Assembly (NCBI GenBank): GCA_023389895.1
Contig: JAEWDX010000253.1
Span: forward strand, 1-7,939
Source: Bacillota bacterium
GTDB taxonomy: Bacteria; Bacillota; Bacilli; Bacillales; Cytobacillaceae
Reading direction: 5' to 3'
Length of the DNA: 7,939 bases
Shown: in pieces, positions 1 through 5,492 of the stretch
Position numbering within the stretch: position 1 is the stretch's first letter
Layout: each line of letters starts with the position of its first letter
Notes under the pieces: generated by a model
Databases searched by the model: none
Told to the model about the DNA's origin: nothing
The model's input: only the letters and a program-made list of their open reading frames with translations
Translations under genes and position numbers: made by a program

Positions 1-195
1 ATTCATTTGTGGAGCACCCCCACCACTTATTTGTGAGAACCCCCCTTGCCTCATTTGCGGAGTGCCACTGTTCATTTGTGGGAATCCTCTATGTCTCATT
101 TGCGGCATCCCACCAAGAAATTGTGGAGTGCCACCACTTATTTGCTGGGGGTGATTCCCTATCATCTGTGGAGAACCAGTAGCTCTCATTTGCGG
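1..195 (-). repeat. Degenerate tandem repeats encoding P-Q-M/I units of 7-8 residues
   Basis: Within the yqfQ-like frame, Pro/Ser-Gln pairs recur at residues 40, 48, 55, 63, 70, 78, 85, 93 and 101, so unit lengths run 8,7,8,7,8,7,8,8. Examples are PQMRATGS, PQMIGNH, PQQISGGT, PQMRHRGF, PQMNSGT and PQMRQGGF. The alternation gives a higher-order period of 15 residues (45 nt). On the plus strand it appears as recurring CATTTGTGG/CATTTGCGG words. The array continues beyond the left edge. Repeats of this kind can vary in copy number between strains, as known for vrrA. Confidence 0.85.
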
Positions 196-312
196 AAAAT
201 TGCCCACACTCATTGGAGGGGGAATATTGATTTGATTCATTAATGGCTGATGCAGCCTATCGCCATGAAAACCCATTCCACCTTGAAAAGGGGGGGATTG
301 TCTTTGAAACAT
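1..312 (-). CDS. yqfQ: VrrA/YqfQ-like repeat protein, N-terminal part (runs off the window)
   Basis: An uninterrupted minus-strand frame of 104 codons begins with ATG at 312-310 and is still open at base 1, so the C-terminus is missing. A GGAGG at 325-321 lies 8 nt before the ATG. The product starts MFQRQSPPFQGG and is rich in Gly (18), Gln (16), Pro (14) and Met (11), with no Cys, Trp, Tyr, Lys or Glu. From residue 40 it becomes a series of degenerate P-Q-M/I repeats. Position directly upstream of, and divergent from, cshB matches B. subtilis yqfQ and the B. anthracis vrrA locus, known for a variable-number repeat in a Gln-rich ORF. The biochemical function is unknown to me. The SigK-like promoter hints at mother-cell expression during sporulation, which is inference. 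Family assignment rests on composition and synteny, since the conserved C-terminal region is not visible. Confidence 0.75.
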   Translation of the reverse strand, partial: MFQRQSPPFQGGMGFHGDRLHQPLMNQINIPPPMSVGNFPQMRATGSPQMIGNHPQQISGGTPQFLGGMPQMRHRGFPQMNSGTPQMRQGGFSQISGGGAPQMN

Positions 313-345
313 GAAATTCGCCTCCGGGAACAACTTGTTATAGAT

Positions 346-372
346 TAATGTATGCGAAAATAACGGATAGGT
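346..372 (-). promoter_or_regulatory. SigK-like promoter for the yqfQ-like gene
   Basis: Read on the minus strand, AC at 372-371 is followed by a 16-nt spacer and CATACATTA at 354-346. This matches the consensus I know for SigK promoters (AC, N16-17, CATAnnnTA). The predicted transcript start near 339 leaves a leader of about 27 nt containing the GGAGG ribosome binding site. The -10 also resembles SigE (CATACAnT), but no SigE -35 (ATA) lies at the right distance. Short consensus elements can occur by chance in AT-rich DNA. Confidence 0.45.
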
Positions 373-415
373 TTAAGCAATTTATGATTATTCATAGGCA
401 ACCTAGATTGACGCC

Positions 416-443
416 TTTAAAGAAAAGTGGTTATTTCTTTAAA
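416..443. repeat. Perfect 10-bp inverted repeat upstream of cshB
   Basis: TTTAAAGAAA at 416-425 and TTTCTTTAAA at 434-443 are exact reverse complements separated by 8 nt (AGTGGTTA). A run of five T follows at 444-448. It lies between two divergent genes, where no transcript needs terminating, and its loop carries the best -35 candidate for cshB. An operator-like role is therefore slightly favoured over a terminator, but neither is shown and both arms are AT-rich. Confidence 0.6.
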
Positions 444-456
444 TTTTTATTATAAT
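428..456 (+). promoter_or_regulatory. Candidate SigA promoter for cshB-nfo
   Basis: A perfect TATAAT at 451-456 is preceded, after a 17-nt spacer, by TGGTTA at 428-433 (3 of 6 matches to TTGACA). The predicted start near 463 gives a leader of about 56 nt. The better -35 word TTGACG at 408-413 is 37 nt from TATAAT and cannot serve it. The leader holds a small hairpin at 475-496 (GCTT and GGC pairing with GCC and AAGC around TTATT), about 10 nt before the AGGAG at 506-510. Confidence 0.5.
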
Positions 457-518
457 TACAGGATGACAAGAAAAGCTTTAGGCTTATTGCCGAAGCAAGA
501 CAGACAGGAGCTCTTAAT

Positions 519-1844
519 ATGAACGAAACAAAATTTGATAAATACGAATTAAAGCCATTTATTATAAAGGCAGTAAAGGCTTTAGGGTTTTATGATCCAA
601 CGGAAATTCAAGCGCGCTTAATTCCGACTATTTTAAAAGGAGAGAGCGCGATTGGACAATCACAAACAGGAACAGGAAAGACACATGCTTATATCTTGCC
701 GATTTTACAAAAAATTGATCACAGAAAACAAGAAGTACAAGCTGTAGTTACGGCACCAACGAGAGAGCTGGCCAATCAAATCTATCATGAAATTCTTAAA
801 GTAACGAAGGAATGCAGTGAAGGAGAGGAGATTACGGCACGCTGCTTTATTGGCGGGACAGATAAGCAAAGAACGATCGAAAAATTGAAAATCCAGCCGC
901 AAATTATTGTCGGAACACCAGGGCGAATAAATGACCTAATAAAAGAACAAGCCTTATTCGTGCATACAGCACAAATGCTTGTTGTCGATGAAGCAGACTT
1001 CACGCTTGATATGGGCTTTATTGAAGATGTAGACCAAATTGCTGGGAGAATGCCGGGGAAATTACAAATGCTTGTTTTTTCTGCGACAATTCCTGAGAAA
1101 CTAAAGCCATTTTTGAAAAAATATATGGAAAATCCAAAATTTGTTCATATTGAGCCGAAACAAGTAACGGCTGTAAAGATTGAACACCAAATTATGCCAT
1201 CAAGGCATCGCAATAAAGTAAACCTTGTTTATGACGCCCTATCATTATTCAATCCTTATTTAGCCATTGTCTTTACAAACACAAAGAAAAAGGCAGATGA
1301 GGTAGCCGATGCCTTGATCGAAAAAGGATTGAAGGTTGGACGGATTCATGGGGATCTAAATCCAAGAGAACGTAAGAAAATGATGAAGCAAATTAAAGAA
1401 CTTGACTATCAGTATATTGTTGCAACAGATATTGCTGCGCGTGGTATTGATATTGAAGGGATAAGTCATGTGATTAACTATGAACTGCCAACAGATTTAG
1501 ATTTCTATATTCACCGTGTAGGCAGAACGGCTCGCGCCGGCAATTCAGGGCTAGCGTTAACGATTTATGAGCCATCAGATGACGATGCCTTAACACGATT
1601 AGAAAAAATGGGGATCGTTTTCTCTCATGTTGATCTACAAAAGGGTGAATTGGTTGATTTAAACGATCGAAATAAACGAAAAAAACGCCAAAAACAAACA
1701 GATGAAATCGAGATGCAAGCGAAATCGATTGTGAAAAAGCCGAAAAAAGTAAAACCGGGCTATAAAAAGAAAATCCAATCTGAAATGGAGGACTTTAAAA
1801 AGCGCCAAAGAAGAATCAAAAGAAAAAGTGGAGGGGGAAAGTAA
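519..1844 (+). CDS. cshB: DEAD-box ATP-dependent RNA helicase CshB
   Basis: A 441-residue superfamily 2 RNA helicase expected to unwind short RNA duplexes using ATP. All core motifs are present: Q-motif region around residues 23-36 (Q31), Walker A QTGTGKT 49-55, PTREL 80-84, TPGR 133-136, DEAD 157-160, SAT 188-190, the domain 2 motif FTNT 252-255, TDIAARGID 303-311 and HRVGRTARAG 332-341. A strongly basic tail (about 385-441, many Lys/Arg) likely binds RNA. Length (441 aa, against about 438 for B. subtilis CshB) and the divergent yqfQ-like plus downstream nfo neighbours point to CshB (YqfR) rather than CshA. CshB is known in B. subtilis as a cold-adaptation helicase linked with cold-shock proteins. 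The ATG at 519 follows AGGAG (506-510) by 8 nt. The last codons also carry the ribosome binding site of nfo. Confidence 0.93.
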   Translation: MNETKFDKYELKPFIIKAVKALGFYDPTEIQARLIPTILKGESAIGQSQTGTGKTHAYILPILQKIDHRKQEVQAVVTAPTRELANQIYHEILKVTKECSEGEEITARCFIGGTDKQRTIEKLKIQPQIIVGTPGRINDLIKEQALFVHTAQMLVVDEADFTLDMGFIEDVDQIAGRMPGKLQMLVFSATIPEKLKPFLKKYMENPKFVHIEPKQVTAVKIEHQIMPSRHRNKVNLVYDALSLFNPYLAIVFTNTKKKADEVADALIEKGLKVGRIHGDLNPRERKKMMKQIKELDYQYIVATDIAARGIDIEGISHVINYELPTDLDFYIHRVGRTARAGNSGLALTIYEPSDDDALTRLEKMGIVFSHVDLQKGELVDLNDRNKRKKRQKQTDEIEMQAKSIVKKPKKVKPGYKKKIQSEMEDFKKRQRRIKRKSGGGK

Positions 1845-2741
1845 ATGTTGAAAATTGGCTCACATGTTTCCATGAGTGGAAAGAAAATGCTTTTGGCAGC
1901 AAGTGAAGAAGCAGCTTCGTATGGTTCTAATACATTGATGATTTATACAGGGGCACCGCAAAACACGAGAAGGAAGAAAATTGAGGAATTAAATATTGAA
2001 GCTGGACAAAAGCATATGGGAGAACATGGGATTTTCGATATTATTGTTCATGCTCCGTATATTATTAATATTGGCAACACAACGAATCCAGCAACTTTTG
2101 AATTAGGTGTTAACTTCTTAAGAACAGAAATTGACCGAACGGAAGCGATCGGATCGCGCCAAATTGTTCTGCACCCAGGAGCACATGTTGGTGCAGGAGC
2201 AGAAGAGGGCATCAAAAAAATTATTGAAGGCTTAAATGAAGTGTTAAAGGGTGATGAGAAGGTGCAGATCGCTCTTGAAACAATGGCTGGAAAGGGCTCT
2301 GAATGTGGCAGATCCTTTGAAGAATTGGCGATGATTATTGATGGAGTTACGCATAATGATCATTTATCCATTTGTTTTGATACTTGCCATACACATGATG
2401 CTGGTTATAATATTGTTGAAGATTTTGATGGGGTATTGGAATCCTTTGATAAAATAATCGGCATTGATCGTTTAAAGGTGCTTCACATTAATGACAGCAA
2501 AAATGAGCGCGGGATGAGAAAGGATCGCCATGAAAATATTGGCTTCGGACATATTGGCTTTAAGGCATTAAATTATATTGTTCATCATCCACAGTTAAAG
2601 GATGTTCCGAAAATCCTTGAAACACCATATGTTGGTGAGGATAAAAATAGCAAAAAGGCCCCATATAAGCACGAAATTGCCATGCTGTGTGCTGGGGAGT
2701 TTAATGACAATCTACTTGAAGAGATTAGCCAGGATTTGTAA
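1845..2741 (+). CDS. nfo: Endonuclease IV (apurinic/apyrimidinic endonuclease)
   Basis: A 298-residue type IV AP endonuclease of the xylose-isomerase-like TIM-barrel fold. It cuts the DNA backbone 5' of abasic sites in base excision repair, using three zinc ions. All nine metal ligands known from E. coli Nfo can be placed: H69, H110, E145, D179, H182, H214, D227, H229 and E259. They fall in the family signatures VLHPGAH, CFDTCHTHDAG and LHINDSKN and in KDRHENIG. The ATG immediately follows the cshB TAA with no gap, and its ribosome binding site (GGAGGGGG, 1830-1837) lies inside the last cshB codons, so the two genes are almost certainly co-transcribed and may be translationally coupled. B. 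subtilis YqfS/Nfo is known to act in repair of germinating spore DNA. The gene ends before a long hairpin. Confidence 0.96.
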   Translation: MLKIGSHVSMSGKKMLLAASEEAASYGSNTLMIYTGAPQNTRRKKIEELNIEAGQKHMGEHGIFDIIVHAPYIINIGNTTNPATFELGVNFLRTEIDRTEAIGSRQIVLHPGAHVGAGAEEGIKKIIEGLNEVLKGDEKVQIALETMAGKGSECGRSFEELAMIIDGVTHNDHLSICFDTCHTHDAGYNIVEDFDGVLESFDKIIGIDRLKVLHINDSKNERGMRKDRHENIGFGHIGFKALNYIVHHPQLKDVPKILETPYVGEDKNSKKAPYKHEIAMLCAGEFNDNLLEEISQDL

Positions 2742-2759
2742 AAGATATGAAAAATGGAC

Positions 2760-2836
2760 ATGCCTGTGAGGAAAGGAAAATAATTATCCACTTAATGGAT
2801 GAGCATTTTCCTTCTTTTTCACAGGCATTCATTTTT
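2760..2836. terminator. Long hairpin between convergent nfo and yqfT, probable bidirectional terminator
   Basis: ATGCCTGTGA (2760-2769) pairs perfectly with TCACAGGCAT (2819-2828). The stem continues imperfectly with 2773-2781 against 2805-2813 (AAGGAAAAT with ATTTTCCTT) and closes with ATCCA/TGGAT (2786-2790/2796-2800) around CTTAA. TTCATTTTT follows on the plus strand. On the minus strand, TGTCCATTTTT follows the stem. With genes converging from both sides, termination in both directions is the simplest reading, though the T-runs are displaced a few bases from the stem. Confidence 0.7.
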
Positions 2837-2855
2837 AAGGAGGGCCTTATCGCTT

Positions 2856-3110
2856 TTATCTCGTAAATTGAATAAATAATCGATTAACTTCCCTCGCAGT
2901 TTCAGGACCAGCAATCTTTGCAATTTCTCTAATTAGTTGTTTTCTCTCGGCATCATCGAAGATATTCACCTGTTTTCCTCGTAGATAGCTAGCAATTTTT
3001 TGTGCATGCCCTTTTGAAACGGATATTTGAAATTGTCCGCCATATTTTAATAATTCATCTGCTGTAATCGTACTTATTTTATGATTGATGATGTTTTCAA
3101 AGATTTTCAA
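2856..3110 (-). CDS. yqfT: DUF2624 family small protein YqfT
   Basis: An 84-residue soluble, mostly alpha-helical protein with no signal peptide or membrane segment. It resembles the Bacillus DUF2624/YqfT family, whose function is unknown to me. Recognisable stretches are the N-terminal ITADELLKYG, the central VSKGHAQKIASYLRGK and the C-terminal IAGPETAREVNRLF. The only start available in frame is TTG at 3110-3108, because TGA codons lie just upstream and there is no internal Met. AGGAGGAG at 3127-3120 serves it at about 9-11 nt. An ATG at 3117-3115, also behind that site, opens a 6-codon frame that stops inside the gene. Its position after nfo and beside the zinc genes matches Bacillus synteny. 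It is convergent with nfo and divergent from znuC. Confidence 0.8.
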   Translation of the reverse strand: MKIFENIINHKISTITADELLKYGGQFQISVSKGHAQKIASYLRGKQVNIFDDAERKQLIREIAKIAGPETAREVNRLFIQFTR

Positions 3111-3172
3111 TGTTCATCACTCCTCCTAATTACTTTATGAAGAAGAGGCGATGATCGTGACAATTGTATTTC

Positions 3173-3201
3173 TTTACAACTTCCTTCCCTTCCTGTATAC
3201 T
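3173..3201 (+). promoter_or_regulatory. SigA promoter of the znuC-znuB-zur operon
   Basis: TTTACA at 3173-3178 and TATACT at 3196-3201 are separated by exactly 17 nt, each with one or two mismatches to the SigA consensus. Transcription would start near 3208, giving a leader of about 37 nt that holds the Zur-like box and the AAGGTGG ribosome binding site (3234-3240). This is the clearest promoter in the window. Confidence 0.7.
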
Positions 3202-3213
3202 AACATTTGTAAA

Positions 3214-3228
3214 TCGGAATGATTCTTA
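3214..3228. promoter_or_regulatory. Candidate Zur operator
   Basis: TCGGAATGATTCTTA matches the 7-1-7 Zur box TCGTAATnATTACGA, as I recall it from B. subtilis, at 10 of 14 defined positions (left half 6/7, right half 4/7). The core GAATGATTC is a perfect palindrome. The box lies about 7-21 nt after the predicted transcript start, between promoter and ribosome binding site, where bound repressor would block transcription. The adjacent genes are the zinc importer and zur itself. Match quality is moderate, so this is an inference. Confidence 0.5.
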
Positions 3229-3244
3229 ATAAGAAGGTGGAAAA

Positions 3245-4030
3245 ATGACGGCTACACAAAATCCAATTATTACAATCAAGAATCTTTCATATCGCTATGA
3301 AAAAGCCAATGTCCTTGAAGAGATTAATTTGTCCGTTGAAGAAGGTGCTTTTTTAGGCATAGTTGGCCCAAATGGCTCTGGGAAATCTACATTATTAAAA
3401 CTTATTCTCGGCCTTTTAAAAATACAAACGGGCACGATTCAACTTTTTGGTGAGGAAATTTCGCGCTTTAAAGATTGGGAGAAGATCGGTTTTGTATCGC
3501 AAAAGGCGAACTCATTTAATACAGGTTTTCCTGCAACAGTATCTGAGGTTGTTGCAAGTGGCATGACGAAAAAAATTGGGCTGTTCAAATTTATGAATAA
3601 GGAGAATCATCGCAAAGTTACTGATGCTATTCAATCAGTCGGTCTGCTTGCGTTTAAAAATAGAAATATTGGAGAATTGTCAGGAGGACAGCAGCAGCGT
3701 GTTTTCATTGCCCGTGCATTAGTGAGTGATCCAAAGCTGCTCATCCTTGATGAGCCGACAGTAGGGGTTGATGCTCAAAATGTTCACTCCTTCTATGAAA
3801 TGCTTTATGAATTAAATAAGAAATTAGGGATTACCCTTTTATTAGTTACTCATGATATTGGAACTATTTCAGATAAGGTTACCCATGTTGCCTGTTTAAA
3901 CAAACATTTGCATTTCCATGGAAAGACTGCGGAGTTTGAGCAGATCCAAAATAATGATCTATCACAGATTTACGGTCACGATGTTCATATTCTTACACAT
4001 CACCACCACCACGAAGGAGTAAAGCAATGA
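3245..4030 (+). CDS. znuC: Zinc ABC transporter ATP-binding protein
   Basis: A 261-residue ABC ATPase that would power high-affinity Zn(II) import from the cytoplasmic face of the ZnuB permease. Walker A GPNGSGKST is at residues 41-49, Q-loop Q86, signature LSGGQQQR 145-152, Walker B LLILDEP 165-171 and the switch His H203. It belongs to the metal-transport ABC family, as shown by the VSQKANSFNTGFPATV stretch after the Q-loop and by ABC-3 type znuB next to it. Zinc rather than manganese is inferred from co-transcription with zur. The C-terminus carries five consecutive His (252-256) plus His 245 and 248, a natural metal-binding-like tail. The ATG at 3245 has AAGGTGG 4 nt upstream. The stop overlaps the znuB start by 4 bp (ATGA, 4027-4030). 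Confidence 0.9.
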   Translation: MTATQNPIITIKNLSYRYEKANVLEEINLSVEEGAFLGIVGPNGSGKSTLLKLILGLLKIQTGTIQLFGEEISRFKDWEKIGFVSQKANSFNTGFPATVSEVVASGMTKKIGLFKFMNKENHRKVTDAIQSVGLLAFKNRNIGELSGGQQQRVFIARALVSDPKLLILDEPTVGVDAQNVHSFYEMLYELNKKLGITLLLVTHDIGTISDKVTHVACLNKHLHFHGKTAEFEQIQNNDLSQIYGHDVHILTHHHHHEGVKQ

Positions 4031-4866
4031 TCGCAGGGATTTTACAATATGAGTTTCTTCAAAATGCTTTTTTAACAGGAATGATTATTGGCATAATCGC
4101 ACCATTATTAGGTGTTTTTATCGTCGTCCGCAGACTCTCATTGATTGCTGATGCATTAAGTCATGTTACTCTTGCTGGAATTGCGGCAAGTCTTTTTCTA
4201 GAAAAAAAATTCGCTGTTTTTAATGGATTAAATCCGTTATATATGGGAATGTTTTTCTCTGTATCAGGTTCATTATTTATTGAGAAGCTACGTGCTGTCT
4301 ATAAGCATTATCAAGAATTAGCGATTCCGATTATTCTTTCTGGCGGGATCGGTTTAAGTGTTATTTTCATTTCATTAGCAGATGGCTTCAATACAGATTT
4401 ATTTAGTTATTTATTTGGCAGTGTTAGTGCTGTTAGCAGAATGGATCTATGGACTATTATTGTTATTAGTATTCTTGTCATCGCAATAATTAGTTTATTA
4501 TATAAGGAATTATTTTTATTATCTTTCGATGAAGAGCATGCAAAAGCATCGGGCATTGCAACGAAAAGTTTACATTTTATTTTTATCGTGATGGTTGCCC
4601 TTGTCATTGCTGCCTCCATGAGAATTGTCGGGATTTTACTTGTTTCATCATTGATGACATTACCTGTTGCTGCTAGTATTAGAATTGCAAAAGGGTTTAA
4701 ACAAACAATATTTTATTCTATTTTGTTTGGGGAAACTGCTGTATTAGGTGGATTAATTTTATCCTATTACTTGAATTTAGCACCAGGTGGAACGATCGTT
4801 ATGATTGCCGTTCTCATATTAGTTCTAACCATTTTAATTAAAAAGGCTGCACTTAGAGCGGCTTAA
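4027..4866 (+). CDS. znuB: Zinc ABC transporter permease (ABC-3 family)
   Basis: A 279-residue polytopic membrane protein of the ABC-3 metal permease family. It would form the channel for Zn(II) import as a dimer with ZnuC. Hydrophobic segments are spaced through the length, for example about 14-34, 98-118, 140-160, 182-216 and 228-272. The family hallmark near residues 39-52 reads LIADALSHVTLAGI. The conserved FDEEHAKASGI (167-177), which contacts the ATPase, and the region ILLVSSLMTLPVAAS (203-217) are also present. The ATG overlaps the znuC stop (ATGA), and AAGGAG at 4014-4019 lies 7 nt upstream within znuC, so translation is probably coupled. No substrate-binding lipoprotein gene accompanies it. 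Confidence 0.9.
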   Translation: MIAGILQYEFLQNAFLTGMIIGIIAPLLGVFIVVRRLSLIADALSHVTLAGIAASLFLEKKFAVFNGLNPLYMGMFFSVSGSLFIEKLRAVYKHYQELAIPIILSGGIGLSVIFISLADGFNTDLFSYLFGSVSAVSRMDLWTIIVISILVIAIISLLYKELFLLSFDEEHAKASGIATKSLHFIFIVMVALVIAASMRIVGILLVSSLMTLPVAASIRIAKGFKQTIFYSILFGETAVLGGLILSYYLNLAPGGTIVMIAVLILVLTILIKKAALRAA

Positions 4867-4902
4867 AGATCATTTAAGGTTTGCGATAATGAGGTGAACT
4901 TG

Positions 4903-5328
4903 ATGGATGTGAATGAAGCATTACAATTATTAAAAGAAAAGGGCTATAAGTATACTGGTAAAAGAGAGGAAATGTTGCAATTCTTTGCAAAAAATAACAA
5001 ATATTTAACAGCAAGAGATGTACTCGTTTGGATGAAGGATGATTATCCAGGGATTAGCTTTGATACGATTTACCGAAATTTATCTTTATTCGTAGATCTT
5101 GGTATTTTTGAAATGACAGAGCTTTCAGGTGAAAAGCATTTTCGCTACACATGTTCCCATGAAGAACATCATCATCATTTTATTTGTTTAGCCTGTGGTA
5201 AAACGAAAGAAATCGCTACATGCCCAATGAAGGAGCTTCAGGAGAATTTGAAAGGTTATGATGTATCGGGGCATAAATTTGAAATATATGGCCGTTGTCC
5301 TGATTGTAACCATAAAGAATGTTATTGA
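4903..5328 (+). CDS. zur: Zinc uptake regulator Zur (Fur family)
   Basis: A 141-residue Fur-family repressor that binds operators of zinc-uptake genes when loaded with Zn(II). The N-terminal winged helix contains the recognition helix DTIYRNL (54-60). The C-terminal dimerisation domain has the His-rich HEEHHHHF (86-93) and two CxxC pairs, C95/C98 and C132/C135, the usual Cys4 structural zinc site. The sequence closely resembles B. subtilis Zur as I recall it, including the start (MNVQEALNLLK there, MDVNEALQLLK here). That favours ATG at 4903, with GAGG (4891-4894) 8 nt upstream. An in-frame GTG at 4894 lies inside the ribosome binding site and is rejected. It follows znuB by 36 bp with no convincing promoter between, so it is probably the third gene of the operon and represses its own synthesis through the box near 3214. 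Confidence 0.95.
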   Translation: MDVNEALQLLKEKGYKYTGKREEMLQFFAKNNKYLTARDVLVWMKDDYPGISFDTIYRNLSLFVDLGIFEMTELSGEKHFRYTCSHEEHHHHFICLACGKTKEIATCPMKELQENLKGYDVSGHKFEIYGRCPDCNHKECY

Positions 5329-5339
5329 GGTAGAAAAGG

Positions 5340-5404
5340 CTGTAGGGCATCCGTTTGAAAATTATTGAGAAACTTGCTGCAATATTTGTCCGGATTCCCT
5401 GCAG
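5340..5404. repeat. Imperfect 14-bp inverted repeat after zur
   Basis: CTGTAGGGCATCCG (5340-5353) and CGGATTCCCTGCAG (5391-5404) pair along 14 positions with one mismatch and one G-U wobble, around a 37-nt loop. The arms begin 12 nt after the zur stop. It could form the end of the zinc operon transcript, but the sequence after it (TCCCTTATGTTTAGTTTTG) has only a diffuse T-rich tract and the loop is long, so a classical terminator is doubtful. The rest of the 164-bp gap (5405-5492) holds nothing I can assign except a weak AGAATAA/TTATTCT repeat (5455-5461/5480-5486). Confidence 0.5.
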
Positions 5405-5492
5405 TCCCTTATGTTTAGTTTTGTGGTGGTCGATCAATTTGTCAGCCAATTTTTAGAATAACCTACTCGTCGGCATGTCTTATTCTCAGCTC

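Noticed and set aside
46..243. Plus-strand 65-codon ORF with Ser/His/Leu/Trp-rich repeats
   Set aside because: It is the complement of the repeat-rich yqfQ-like gene. It has no ribosome binding site, and its apparent repeats simply mirror the PQM array on the minus strand.
408..436. TTGACG as -35 for cshB with a -10 at 431-436
   Set aside because: TTATTT at the right spacing is a very poor -10 (2 of 6), while the nearby TATAAT is 37 nt away.
3134..3163. Minus-strand promoter TTGTCA-N18-CATAAA for yqfT
   Set aside because: The predicted transcript start would fall at the first base of the ribosome binding site, leaving almost no leader. It may be chance.
4894..4902. GTG start that would make Zur 144 residues
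   Set aside because: The GTG is part of the GAGGTGA ribosome binding site, and the ATG at 4903 gives the family-like N-terminus at proper spacing.
5216..5449. Minus-strand 77-codon ORF after zur
   Set aside because: It overlaps the 3' end of zur in antisense, starts with TTG and no ribosome binding site, and resembles no family I recognise.
5455..5486. AGAATAA/TTATTCT repeat as yqfW terminator
   Set aside because: The stem is only 7 AT-rich pairs with an 18-nt loop and no T-run on the minus strand after it.
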